From Dehalococcoidia bacterium (GTDB taxonomy: Bacteria; Chloroflexota; Dehalococcoidia; Dehalococcoidales; BS750m-G39): a stretch of DNA of 10,225 nt. The first letter of the stretch is position 1, and each line of letters begins with the position of its first letter. A program made the translations under genes and the position numbers. Positions 1 to 7,163 of this stretch are shown here, one piece after another. The stretch spans positions 1 through 10,225 of the forward strand of contig DAOWJM010000038.1 in NCBI GenBank assembly GCA_030640325.1. Reading direction: 5' to 3'. Under the pieces are notes generated by a model. It did not search any database. It saw only the letters and a list, made by a program, of their open reading frames with translations, and had not been told where the DNA came from.

Positions 1-225
1 CTTGATTATATAACTCCCAGGGCTGAGGTCCCTATTGCCACTGTAGAGGTCGATTTTGAGGGTGGTGGCAGAATACAGGGCTACATGACTGAAGTAGATG
101 TTGACCAGATTACCGTTGGTCTACCGGTGGAGATGACCTTCAGAAGGTATACCCTATGGGAAGAGATAGGACTAAGAGAAGGTGTCTATCTTTACTTCTG
201 GGAAGCCAAACCACTGAGGGTGTGA
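1..225 (+). CDS. DUF35 OB-fold domain protein, C-terminal part (5' end outside window)
   Basis: The frame is open from base 1 to TGA at 223-225 and gives the last 74 residues of a protein that starts before the window. The visible part is beta-rich. It holds the pattern typical of the DUF35 (acyl-CoA-associated) OB-fold: a 'TVEVDFEGGGRIQGYM' strand-turn-strand, then 'DQITVGLPVEMTF', ending about 30 residues later in 'YLYFWEAKPLRV'. DUF35 proteins normally carry an N-terminal rubredoxin-like zinc ribbon, which would lie upstream and cannot be checked here. They usually sit beside thiolase or HMG-CoA-synthase-like genes, and in archaea a DUF35 protein bridges those two enzymes in one complex. 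Here the next gene, 27 bases downstream, is a thiolase, so a scaffold or CoA-channel role in a thiolase complex is the best inference. The family call rests on the OB segment and the neighbour. Confidence 0.75.
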   Translation, partial: LDYITPRAEVPIATVEVDFEGGGRIQGYMTEVDVDQITVGLPVEMTFRRYTLWEEIGLREGVYLYFWEAKPLRV

Positions 226-252
226 GCAACAGGAGAAAAAGGAGTTGCTGTT

Positions 253-1452
253 ATGGGAAGTATTAAGGACAAGGTAGCTATAGTTGGCATGGGCTGCACC
301 AAATTTGGGGAGCTATGGGACAAAAGCATTGAAGACCTGGTGGTAGATTCCTGCTATGAGGCAATTGAGGACGCTGGCATAGAGCCCAAGGATATCCAGG
401 CGGCATGGTATGGGAGCCGTGAATCAGGGTTTACCGGGGCACACCTAGCCCGTGCCTTGAAGACCGATTATACGCCGATTACCAGGGTGGAAAACTTCTG
501 CTGTGGCGGGCAGGATGTCCTGAGGAATACCTGCTATGGAGTAGCTGCAGGGGCTTGCGATATTGCCCTGGCTTGCGGTGTGGAGAAAACCAAGGACCAT
601 CGTGGTTTCTTCGGCCTCTTTATTCAGGAGCCGTTAGACAGGGGCATAACCGAGTGGGACATACCGCCGGCAAGTCAGTTTGGTCAATATGCCACCAGGT
701 ATTTTTATCAATATCGCGATTATTATAACTGGGACTTTGAGGGCTTCAAGCGAATATTAGCCATTATAGATGTTAAGAACCACGATAACGGACTGTTAAC
801 CCCCAAGGCTCACCTGCATAGGAAGATAACCATTGATGATGTGCTCAAGGCACGTATCATTTCCTGGCCCTTTACCCTATATGATGCCTGCGGCATGAGT
901 GATGGCGGAGCTGCCGCTATTGTAACCACACCAGAGATAGCCAAGACCCTGAGGAAGGATTATGTTCTGGTGAAGGCTCAGGCATTGGCGGTGGGGGCTG
1001 CTCAATCAACAATGCAGCCCGAGTTCGATTTTGTCCATATCCCGGAGAATGTGGCTGCGGCTAAGGCTGCCTATAAAGAGGCGGGGATAACCGACCCTCG
1101 CCAGGAGATAAGTATCGCTGAGCTACACGATTGTTTCAGCTCCACCGAGCTTATAACTATTGAGGATTTGGAATTTAGTCCTCGGGGCAGGGCTCCAGAG
1201 GATATTGAGGCTGGTAGGTATCTGCTTAACGGTGAGCAGCCAATCAATACCGACGGTGGTTTAAAGTGCTTTGGTCATCCTCTATCAGCCAGTGGGCTTC
1301 GAATGGCTTACGAAATCTACAAACAACTACAGGCAAAGGTTGATAACCCGGAAAGGCAGGTGAAGAGTCCCAAACTTGGCCTCATCCATAATGTAGGGGG
1401 CAATGTTGGTATCCATGTCAGTGCAGTAACTATTTTGGGACTACCAGAATAA
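253..1452 (+). CDS. Thiolase-family protein (SCP2-thiolase-like, DUF35-associated)
   Basis: A 399-residue cytoplasmic thiolase-fold enzyme, full length for the family, expected to make or cleave a beta-ketoacyl-CoA bond. The likely nucleophile is Cys83 in 'NFCCGGQD', which fits the Cys-x-x-Gly pattern of SCP2-type thiolases. His292 in 'LHDCFS' replaces the NEAF loop of classical thiolases, as in the SCP2 branch. His342 lies in 'GHPLSASG'. The C-terminal loop reads 'HNVGGNVG', so the second catalytic Cys of classical CxG thiolases is replaced by His379-Asn380, again as in SCP2/archaeal-type members. The ATG has GGAG 8 bases upstream (241-244). It follows the DUF35 gene by 27 bases, so the two are probably co-transcribed and form a complex. 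The substrate cannot be told from sequence. Some members of this group are annotated acetyl-CoA acetyltransferase, but longer or branched ketoacyl-CoAs are equally possible. Confidence 0.9.
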   Translation: MGSIKDKVAIVGMGCTKFGELWDKSIEDLVVDSCYEAIEDAGIEPKDIQAAWYGSRESGFTGAHLARALKTDYTPITRVENFCCGGQDVLRNTCYGVAAGACDIALACGVEKTKDHRGFFGLFIQEPLDRGITEWDIPPASQFGQYATRYFYQYRDYYNWDFEGFKRILAIIDVKNHDNGLLTPKAHLHRKITIDDVLKARIISWPFTLYDACGMSDGGAAAIVTTPEIAKTLRKDYVLVKAQALAVGAAQSTMQPEFDFVHIPENVAAAKAAYKEAGITDPRQEISIAELHDCFSSTELITIEDLEFSPRGRAPEDIEAGRYLLNGEQPINTDGGLKCFGHPLSASGLRMAYEIYKQLQAKVDNPERQVKSPKLGLIHNVGGNVGIHVSAVTILGLPE

Positions 1453-1572
1453 AGCTCAGCATTTTAAGAACCCTTCCATGGTCAGCGGAACCACTACTTA
1501 GCTGTTTGAACCCCTCTCCTTTAGTGGGATGCTCATGTCTCTAAGGCAAAGATTTAGTAAGAGGTAATATGT

Positions 1573-2919
1573 ATGTCTGACTCAATTCTAATAATCGGTG
1601 GAGGTATTGCCGGCATTAATGCCGCCTTAAATGCTGCCGATTATGGCTGCCAGGTCTATCTGCTTGACGATACAGCCAGCATCGGTGGGATGATGGCTAG
1701 GCTGGATAAGACCTTTCCCACCAATGACTGTTCCATATGCATAGAGTCGCCCCTAATGTATAGGGTTGACAATCATCCCAATATAGAGATTCTCACCAAT
1801 TGTGAGGTGCGAAGGGTTAACAGAAACAACGGTAATTTTGAGATTAGGCTGGTGAAGAAAGCCAGATTTGTGGATGCAGACAAGTGCACCGGCTGTGGGA
1901 CGTGCGTGGAAGCCTGCCCAGTTAGCGTTCCCGATGAACTAGATGGAAAGATTGGTGGGATGAGAAAGCTCATCTCTATACCTTTCCCCCAGGCGGTGCC
2001 AAATGCCAGTATCATTGACCCAAGATGCCGTTACGGAAAGATGCGGGAGCAGGGCGCATGTATCGGGGGATGTGTAGTGGACTGCAGCCAGTGCCGCGAA
2101 TGCCCTATCGCCCTATGTGTCAAGGCTTGCAAGGACGAGGGCAAGGATGCGGTGCTTCTCTGGCAGGCTGATAAGCCTATGGATATTGAGGTCAAGAGCA
2201 TCATTGTTTGTTCCGGTATAAAGTCTTATGAACCGAGTACCGGGACATATGGTTACAATGTCTATGAAAATGTAATTACCAACCTTCAGTTTGAGAGATT
2301 AATGAATGCCGGTGGTCCCACAGGGGGGGAGATTGTTCGCCCCTCGGACAAAGCCCATCCCAAGAAGATCGCCTGGATTCAGTGTGTTGGTCGTGGGGAT
2401 AAGGAACTACCTTACTGTTCCAAGGTATGTTGCATGATAACTGCCAAGCAAGTAATCATAACCAAAGAGCATGACCCCTCGGTGGAGACCCTGGTTTTTT
2501 ATAATGATTTAAAGGCTTACGGTAAGGGTTTCTATGACTTTCATCGAAAAGCGGTGGAAGGTGGTACCCGTTATATAAAAGGGAAGCCATTTGATATCTT
2601 TGAACACCCCGAAACCAAAAACCTAACCATAAGATTTGAGGACCTGGACAAGGGCGAACTGATGGAGGAGGAGGTGGAACTGCTGGTTCTCGCCACTGGA
2701 CTTATCCCCAGTGACCGGAACAAGAGACTAGCCAGGGTGTTAGGGATTGAACTGAACGAGTATGGCTTTTTCAAAGAGAAGGAGCCGCTGAATGCGCCCC
2801 TGGAGACAAATGTTGACGGGGTATATCTCTGTGGCGGGGCCACCGGACCAATAGATATCTCTGAATCGGTAGTGCAGGCGTCTGCAGCGAGCATGAAGGC
2901 AGTAATAGCAAGGCGATGA
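1573..2919 (+). CDS. HdrA/QmoA-like FAD and iron-sulfur protein, short form
   Basis: A 448-residue soluble flavoprotein of the heterodisulfide-reductase subunit A family. An FAD Rossmann motif starts at once (GGGIAG, residues 9-14), so the N-terminal HdrA [4Fe-4S] domain is absent. The HdrA signature around 'LDKTFPTNDCSICIESP' (Cys53, Cys56) is present. An inserted ferredoxin domain begins with Cys105/108/111/115 and continues into a segment with eight Cys (152, 163, 167, 171, 174, 177, 182, 186), richer than the usual second cluster motif. A third Cys group, 'IQCVGRGD...YCSKVCC' (271, 282, 286, 287), is typical of HdrA. The C-terminal FAD motif is near 'GVYLCGGATGP' (416-426). The size and missing N-terminal domain resemble QmoA of sulfate reducers. 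AAGAGG at 1559-1564 serves the ATG; the ATG four bases earlier meets a stop at once. The next gene starts 1 base after the stop. The role is inferred: flavin-based electron transfer within a complex formed with the next two products. Confidence 0.88.
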   Translation: MSDSILIIGGGIAGINAALNAADYGCQVYLLDDTASIGGMMARLDKTFPTNDCSICIESPLMYRVDNHPNIEILTNCEVRRVNRNNGNFEIRLVKKARFVDADKCTGCGTCVEACPVSVPDELDGKIGGMRKLISIPFPQAVPNASIIDPRCRYGKMREQGACIGGCVVDCSQCRECPIALCVKACKDEGKDAVLLWQADKPMDIEVKSIIVCSGIKSYEPSTGTYGYNVYENVITNLQFERLMNAGGPTGGEIVRPSDKAHPKKIAWIQCVGRGDKELPYCSKVCCMITAKQVIITKEHDPSVETLVFYNDLKAYGKGFYDFHRKAVEGGTRYIKGKPFDIFEHPETKNLTIRFEDLDKGELMEEEVELLVLATGLIPSDRNKRLARVLGIELNEYGFFKEKEPLNAPLETNVDGVYLCGGATGPIDISESVVQASAASMKAVIARR

Positions 2920-2920
2920 G

Positions 2921-4975
2921 ATGAATAACGATATCAGGGTTGGTGTATTTGTTTGTGATTGTGGCACGAACATCGCCCGCACGGTAAATGTGCCCCAAGT
3001 GGTGGAGTATGCCAAGGGTCTCAAGAATGTTATTTTTGCTGAAGAGGGCAAATGGTCATGCTCCGTAGACTACCTGGCTAAACTGCAGGAAGCGATAAAG
3101 GAACATAACCTCAACAGGGTTGTAATTGCCTCCTGCACGCCGAGAACCCATGAACCGCTGTTCAAAAAGACGGTAAAAGAGGCAGGCTTAAACCCCTATT
3201 TACTTGAATTTGTAAGTATAAGGGAACAGGCTTCTTGGGTTCATATGGATGACCCGGTGCGAGCGACAGAAAAGGCTAAAGACTTAGTCAAGATGGGGGT
3301 AGCTAAGGCTATCCTTCTTGAGCTGGGCGAGGACTTTCGCCTCCCGGTTAAACAGGACTGCCTGATAATCGGGGGCGGCATGGCCGGTATGACCGCTGCC
3401 CTAAACATAGCTGCTCAAGGCTTTAAGGCGATAATCGTGGAAAAACAACCTCAGCTTGGGGGGCTTCTGAATAAGCTAGACCGTATTGCCCCTGAAGAGG
3501 TCTCGGCTGATGCGATGGTCAAAGCCAAGGCTGAGCTTATTGCCCAGAATGAGAACATCAAGGTCTATACCAATACCGAGATTGAAGATATACAGGGCTA
3601 TATCGGAAACTACAAGGTCAGGGTGAAGACCAACGGAAAGAGCGAAGAATTTGATGCTTCCACTATTATTGCAGCTACCGGGATGAAGGAAATAGAACCG
3701 GTAGGGCAGTACGGATACGGGGATGATTCCCGGGTAATAACACAGCTTCAGCTTGAGGGATTGCTGAAAAGTAACGGACTTGAGGCAAAAAGAGATGTGG
3801 TCATAATCAACTGCGTCAATTCCAAAAACGAGGAGCGTGGCTGTTGCAATATTGGCTGTCTTGCTTCAGTGAAAAATGCTATGGCGCTAAAAACCATCAA
3901 CAAGGGTACCAGGGTGCATATACTCTATAGAGACCTTAGTATAGTGAAGGACGAGCTAAGTTACCTGAAAGATGCCAGGAATATGGGCATTAAATTCATC
4001 AGGTATACCGAGGAGCGTCAGCCAGAGGTATCCAGGGAGGATAGTCATTTGATGGTGAGGGTTTATGACCTCCTCCTGGGAAGAGAACTCAAAATCCCGG
4101 CTGATTTGATAGTTTTAACCACCGCTTTTGAAGGAGACAGCACTGTAGACCAGCTTAAGGGTCAGCTCAAGGTGTCCACTAACCCTGATGGATTTTTCCA
4201 GGAAGCTCATGTCAAGCTCGGCCCATCGGATTTCCCCAGCGATGGTCTCTATCTTTGTGGATGTGCCCGGTCGCCCAAGAACTTGAAAGATACCTGTGAA
4301 GAGTCCATGGCGGCAGCGATGAGGGCGTCTATCCCGATGAAAGTGGGATACCTTGAGGCAGAAGGAATCGTGGCTGATATTGACCTGGATGCCTGTAATG
4401 ACTGTGGTATCTGCGTCAAGAATTGCCCCTATGGTGCCATACAGTTGGTGGATGATAGACCCAATGTGCTCAAAGCCCTGTGTAAAGGCTGTGGTCTCTG
4501 CGCTGCAGACTGCACCAAGGATGCCATCACCATTGTCCATTACTCCGACGAGCAGATTCTTGCTCAGGTGGAGGCGGCACTAGAAGAGAAAGCACAGGAA
4601 AAGATTATTGCCTTTTGTTGCCATTGGTGTGCTCTAGGTGCGGTGGATATGGCTGGCGTAAGCCGACTTCAGTATCCACCTAATGTGCGCATCATAAGGG
4701 TGATGTGTTCGGCACGAGTGGCAACTAAGTTTGTGCTCCGCGCCTTTGAATTGGGTGCCGCCGGGGTACTGGTAGCCGGATGTGAGTTCCCAACTTGCCA
4801 CTACATTGTAGGTAATTATAAAGCCGAAAAGCGAATGGAACGCGTCACCAAAAAGAGATTGGCCCAAAAAGGCTATGACCCAAGCAAGCTCTGGACAGCT
4901 TGGCTTTCGGCGACAGACGGACCAAAGTTTGCCGCCACCATGAGAGCAATGACAAAACAACTTAACCTAGAATGA
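2921..4975 (+). CDS. HdrA-MvhD fusion, QmoB-like flavoprotein
   Basis: A 684-residue soluble HdrA-family protein. Residues 1-135 form the HdrA N-terminal domain, with Cys12 and Cys14 ('VCDCG'), Cys47 and Cys72 ('ASCTPRTHEP') as likely [4Fe-4S] ligands. FAD binding starts at 'IIGGGMAG' (149-156). The inserted ferredoxin domain of canonical HdrA is missing. Another Cys group is Cys298, 308, 309 and 313. Two classical [4Fe-4S] motifs follow: 492/495/498/502 and 521/524/527/531. Residues about 560-684 form an MvhD/FlpD domain, the [2Fe-2S] unit that links HdrA to an electron donor, with Cys566/567/570 ('FCCHWC'), Cys596, Cys621 and Cys626. This order matches QmoB. It complements the preceding gene, which has the inserted ferredoxin domain but no N-terminal one. 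The start lies 1 base after the previous stop with no strong ribosome site, so coupling is likely. It overlaps the next gene by 4 bases. Confidence 0.9.
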   Translation: MNNDIRVGVFVCDCGTNIARTVNVPQVVEYAKGLKNVIFAEEGKWSCSVDYLAKLQEAIKEHNLNRVVIASCTPRTHEPLFKKTVKEAGLNPYLLEFVSIREQASWVHMDDPVRATEKAKDLVKMGVAKAILLELGEDFRLPVKQDCLIIGGGMAGMTAALNIAAQGFKAIIVEKQPQLGGLLNKLDRIAPEEVSADAMVKAKAELIAQNENIKVYTNTEIEDIQGYIGNYKVRVKTNGKSEEFDASTIIAATGMKEIEPVGQYGYGDDSRVITQLQLEGLLKSNGLEAKRDVVIINCVNSKNEERGCCNIGCLASVKNAMALKTINKGTRVHILYRDLSIVKDELSYLKDARNMGIKFIRYTEERQPEVSREDSHLMVRVYDLLLGRELKIPADLIVLTTAFEGDSTVDQLKGQLKVSTNPDGFFQEAHVKLGPSDFPSDGLYLCGCARSPKNLKDTCEESMAAAMRASIPMKVGYLEAEGIVADIDLDACNDCGICVKNCPYGAIQLVDDRPNVLKALCKGCGLCAADCTKDAITIVHYSDEQILAQVEAALEEKAQEKIIAFCCHWCALGAVDMAGVSRLQYPPNVRIIRVMCSARVATKFVLRAFELGAAGVLVAGCEFPTCHYIVGNYKAEKRMERVTKKRLAQKGYDPSKLWTAWLSATDGPKFAATMRAMTKQLNLE

Positions 4976-6714
4976 TAATTGTGGAAAAGAGTGAAGCTAT
5001 ATTAACTGAAAAACTTAGGGATGCGGCGGTGATTGCTGCCTGTGAACAGTGTGGCTGTTGTAGTAGTGCCTGTCCAATCACTGGCAAAGACGATTTTAAT
5101 ATTCGGCGTATCATAAGGCATGTCCAGCTTGATTTAGTCAACGAGATGGTTGATTCCCCCCATCCCTGGTTTTGTGCCATCTGCGGTCGGTGTGAAGATG
5201 CTTGTCCCAATAGTGTGGAGATTCTGGCTGGCATCCGCGCCCTGCGCCAGCTCTCCCCTCCAGAACGAGTCCCTGAGGGTCCCCCCTGCACCCTTGCCTG
5301 CCCAGCCAATGTGGATGTACCCGGCTATTTAAGGCTTATTGCCCAGGGAAAGGTTGATGAAGCCTATGCCCTGATTCTGGAAAAGGTCCCCTTCCCTGGT
5401 GTTCTAGGGCGTGTCTGCACTCATCCCTGCGAAGATGCCTGCAAACGGGAAGAGGTAAATACGCCCATTGCTATATGTTCATTGAAACGCTATGCGGCGG
5501 ATAATGAAAGCGGTTCATGGCAGAAGGCGCTACGGGTAAAAGATGACACCGCTCATAAGGTAGCTATAATCGGCGCTGGCCCCGCCGGTCTGACGGCGGC
5601 CTTTTACTTGAGAAAGAAGGGGCACCAGATTACCGTTTTTGAAGCGTTGCCTGAGCCCGGTGGTATGATGCGCTTTGGCATCCCCGACTATCGGCTGCCA
5701 AAGGATATCCTCAGGGCTGAGATTAAAAGGATAGAGGATATTGGTGTTGAGATAAGGACAAATACCAAGGTTGATTCAATTGAAAAACTGTTTGAGGAAG
5801 GGTATAACGCCGCCTTTCTAGCCATCGGGGCGCACCAAGGTCTAAGTATAGGGGTTGATGGTGAGGACAGCCCTCGGGTGATGGAGGGTGTAACCTTTCT
5901 GCGGGAAGTGAGCCTAGGCAAAAGGGTAGCATTAGGAAATAGAGTTGCCGTCATTGGTGGCGGTAATGCTGCTATAGATTCGGCTCGGACAGCGCTTCGC
6001 CTCGGGGCTAAGGAAGTGACCGTCATCTATCGGCGCACCAGGGCTGAGATGCCGGCTAGCCCTGAAGAAATTGACGACGCTCTCACTGAAGGGGTGAAGA
6101 TTCACTTCCTGGCAGCACCGTCAAGGATAATCAGCCAGGATGGTAAGGTAGAGCTAGAGTGTATCCGTATGCAGCTAGGGACGATGGATGCCAGTGGTCG
6201 GCCGCGACCAGAGCCAATTAAGGGAAGTGAGTTTACCATAAGCTTTGATACCATCATCGCCGCCATCGGTCAGCGTCCAGAGGTCCCCCGCCAATTTGAT
6301 TTAGCCACAGGTCAAGGGAATGTCATCCAGGTTAACCAGGACACCCTTGCCACCAGCAGGGAGGGGGTTTTTGCCGGCGGTGATGCGGTCACTGGGCCAG
6401 CTTCGGTTATCGAGGCAATTGCTGCCGGACGAAGGGCAGCCAGCTCCATTGATAAACTTCTAGGCGGGGATGGCATTATAGACCAAACCCTCTGGGAAAG
6501 ACCTGCCCCCGAACCTTATACCGGAAAAAGAGACAAGGGCTTTGCTGACCTGTGTAGGGTGGAGATGCCCAAGATACCTATCTCTGAAGCACACCACAGC
6601 TTTGCCGAGGTGGAACTCGGCCTTGATACCAATCAAGCCACCACAGAGGCGAAACGTTGTCTGCAATGTGATTTGGAACTAATCCTAGGAAGAGCAGCTT
6701 CCCCCGATGACTGA
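4972..6714 (+). CDS. HdrC-like ferredoxin domain fused to GltD/NfnB-type NAD(P)H:FAD oxidoreductase
   Basis: A 580-residue fusion with no membrane segments. Residues 1-95 are HdrC-like, with two [4Fe-4S] motifs: Cys24/27/30/34 (plus Cys29) and Cys68/71/74/78. Residues about 100-175 are the helical iron-sulfur domain of the glutamate synthase small-subunit family ('PPCTLACPANVDVPGYL', Cys106/110; 'RVCTHPCEDACKR', Cys149/153/157). An FAD site follows (GAGPAG, 201-206), then a dinucleotide site (GGGNAA, 329-334) with 'YRRTRAEMPA', the arginine-bearing loop that in GltD/NfnB contacts NADPH. The closing FAD motif is 'GVFAGGDAVTGP' (465-476), and a last Cys pair is Cys563/566. The ATG overlaps the previous stop (ATGA) and has no good Shine-Dalgarno, so it probably depends on translational coupling; GTG at 4981 is an alternative start. 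It is inferred to be the NAD(P)H module of a complex with the two HdrA-like proteins, taking the place of membrane QmoC or of HdrB/HdrC. Confidence 0.88.
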   Translation: MIIVEKSEAILTEKLRDAAVIAACEQCGCCSSACPITGKDDFNIRRIIRHVQLDLVNEMVDSPHPWFCAICGRCEDACPNSVEILAGIRALRQLSPPERVPEGPPCTLACPANVDVPGYLRLIAQGKVDEAYALILEKVPFPGVLGRVCTHPCEDACKREEVNTPIAICSLKRYAADNESGSWQKALRVKDDTAHKVAIIGAGPAGLTAAFYLRKKGHQITVFEALPEPGGMMRFGIPDYRLPKDILRAEIKRIEDIGVEIRTNTKVDSIEKLFEEGYNAAFLAIGAHQGLSIGVDGEDSPRVMEGVTFLREVSLGKRVALGNRVAVIGGGNAAIDSARTALRLGAKEVTVIYRRTRAEMPASPEEIDDALTEGVKIHFLAAPSRIISQDGKVELECIRMQLGTMDASGRPRPEPIKGSEFTISFDTIIAAIGQRPEVPRQFDLATGQGNVIQVNQDTLATSREGVFAGGDAVTGPASVIEAIAAGRRAASSIDKLLGGDGIIDQTLWERPAPEPYTGKRDKGFADLCRVEMPKIPISEAHHSFAEVELGLDTNQATTEAKRCLQCDLELILGRAASPDD

Positions 6715-6728
6715 CCATTATTTAGAAG

Positions 6729-7148
6729 CTATTTTTTAAACTCTTTCCACTTATAATCGATTAACTCAAGCAGAACACCGTTTACCGCCTTCGGATGAAT
6801 GAAGGCGAATTCACAGTCACGGAAGGGTCTGGCGCCGCCGATAAAGGGATAATCTTTGGCAGTCAATTCATCGATGGCCTCTCGGGTATTATCCACATTA
6901 AAGCTAATTATCATAACACCCTCACCCCTCCTCTCAATAAACTTGGCTACATCTCCATCGGGGCTGGTTGATTCCATCAGCTCAAAACCCACTTCACCTA
7001 GCCAGTATCTTGCCACCCGGATCTTTTCCGGTTCGTCAACATAGGGGTCGTCGGGTTGTGGCTTCCCTAGAATGGGCTCCCAAACCTTCCGTGCCTCCTC
7101 CAAGTTTTTCACCGCAATGCATATATGGTCTATCTTGTTAACCTTCAT
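6729..7148 (-). CDS. VOC-fold protein, methylmalonyl-CoA epimerase-like, lacking the HH metal motif
   Basis: 139 residues, the usual size for methylmalonyl-CoA epimerase of the vicinal-oxygen-chelate superfamily. Two beta-alpha-beta-beta-beta units are visible: 'IDHICIAVKNLEEA' at the start and 'GVMIISFNVDNTREAIDEL' after the midpoint. Likely metal ligands kept are His8, Glu56 ('GFELME') and Glu128 ('GVLLELID'). The third ligand normally lies in a 'G-x-H-H-I-A/S-F' motif; here that position reads Gly77-Val-Met-Ile-Ile-Ser-Phe, so neither histidine is present. The reading was confirmed on the complementary bases near 6900-6930. It may therefore bind metal differently, or not act as a standard epimerase. 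The ATG is preceded by AGGAG with 6 bases spacing. It is the last gene of the four-gene minus-strand operon, 15 bases after the ferredoxin gene. It meets the Hdr-like operon tail to tail with 14 bases between stops. Confidence 0.8.
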   Translation of the reverse strand: MKVNKIDHICIAVKNLEEARKVWEPILGKPQPDDPYVDEPEKIRVARYWLGEVGFELMESTSPDGDVAKFIERRGEGVMIISFNVDNTREAIDELTAKDYPFIGGARPFRDCEFAFIHPKAVNGVLLELIDYKWKEFKK

Positions 7149-7163
7149 CTCCCTCTCCTGTTG

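Noticed and set aside
1453..1572. Possible terminator or promoter between thiolase and the HdrA-like gene
   Set aside because: No stable hairpin with a T-run and no convincing -35/-10 pair; only the ribosome site at 1559-1564 is clear.
2571..2894. Serine-rich open frame on the minus strand
   Set aside because: A shadow of the short HdrA gene; low-complexity serine content is typical of antisense frames.
4115..4540. Long open frame on the minus strand, inside the HdrA-MvhD gene
   Set aside because: It lies fully antisense to a gene with clear cofactor motifs; its translation has no recognisable motif and no good ribosome site.
4962..5309. Minus-strand open frame across the HdrA-MvhD/HdrC-GltD junction
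   Set aside because: Covered by the HdrC-like cysteine motifs on the plus strand; no supporting features of its own.
1573..6714. Classical heterodisulfide reductase HdrABC or membrane Qmo complex
   Set aside because: No CCG-domain HdrB and no membrane helices in any of the three products, so neither name can be applied directly.
6729..7148. Plain methylmalonyl-CoA epimerase
   Set aside because: The paired-histidine metal motif is replaced by Met-Ile, and no methylmalonyl-CoA mutase gene is in the window.
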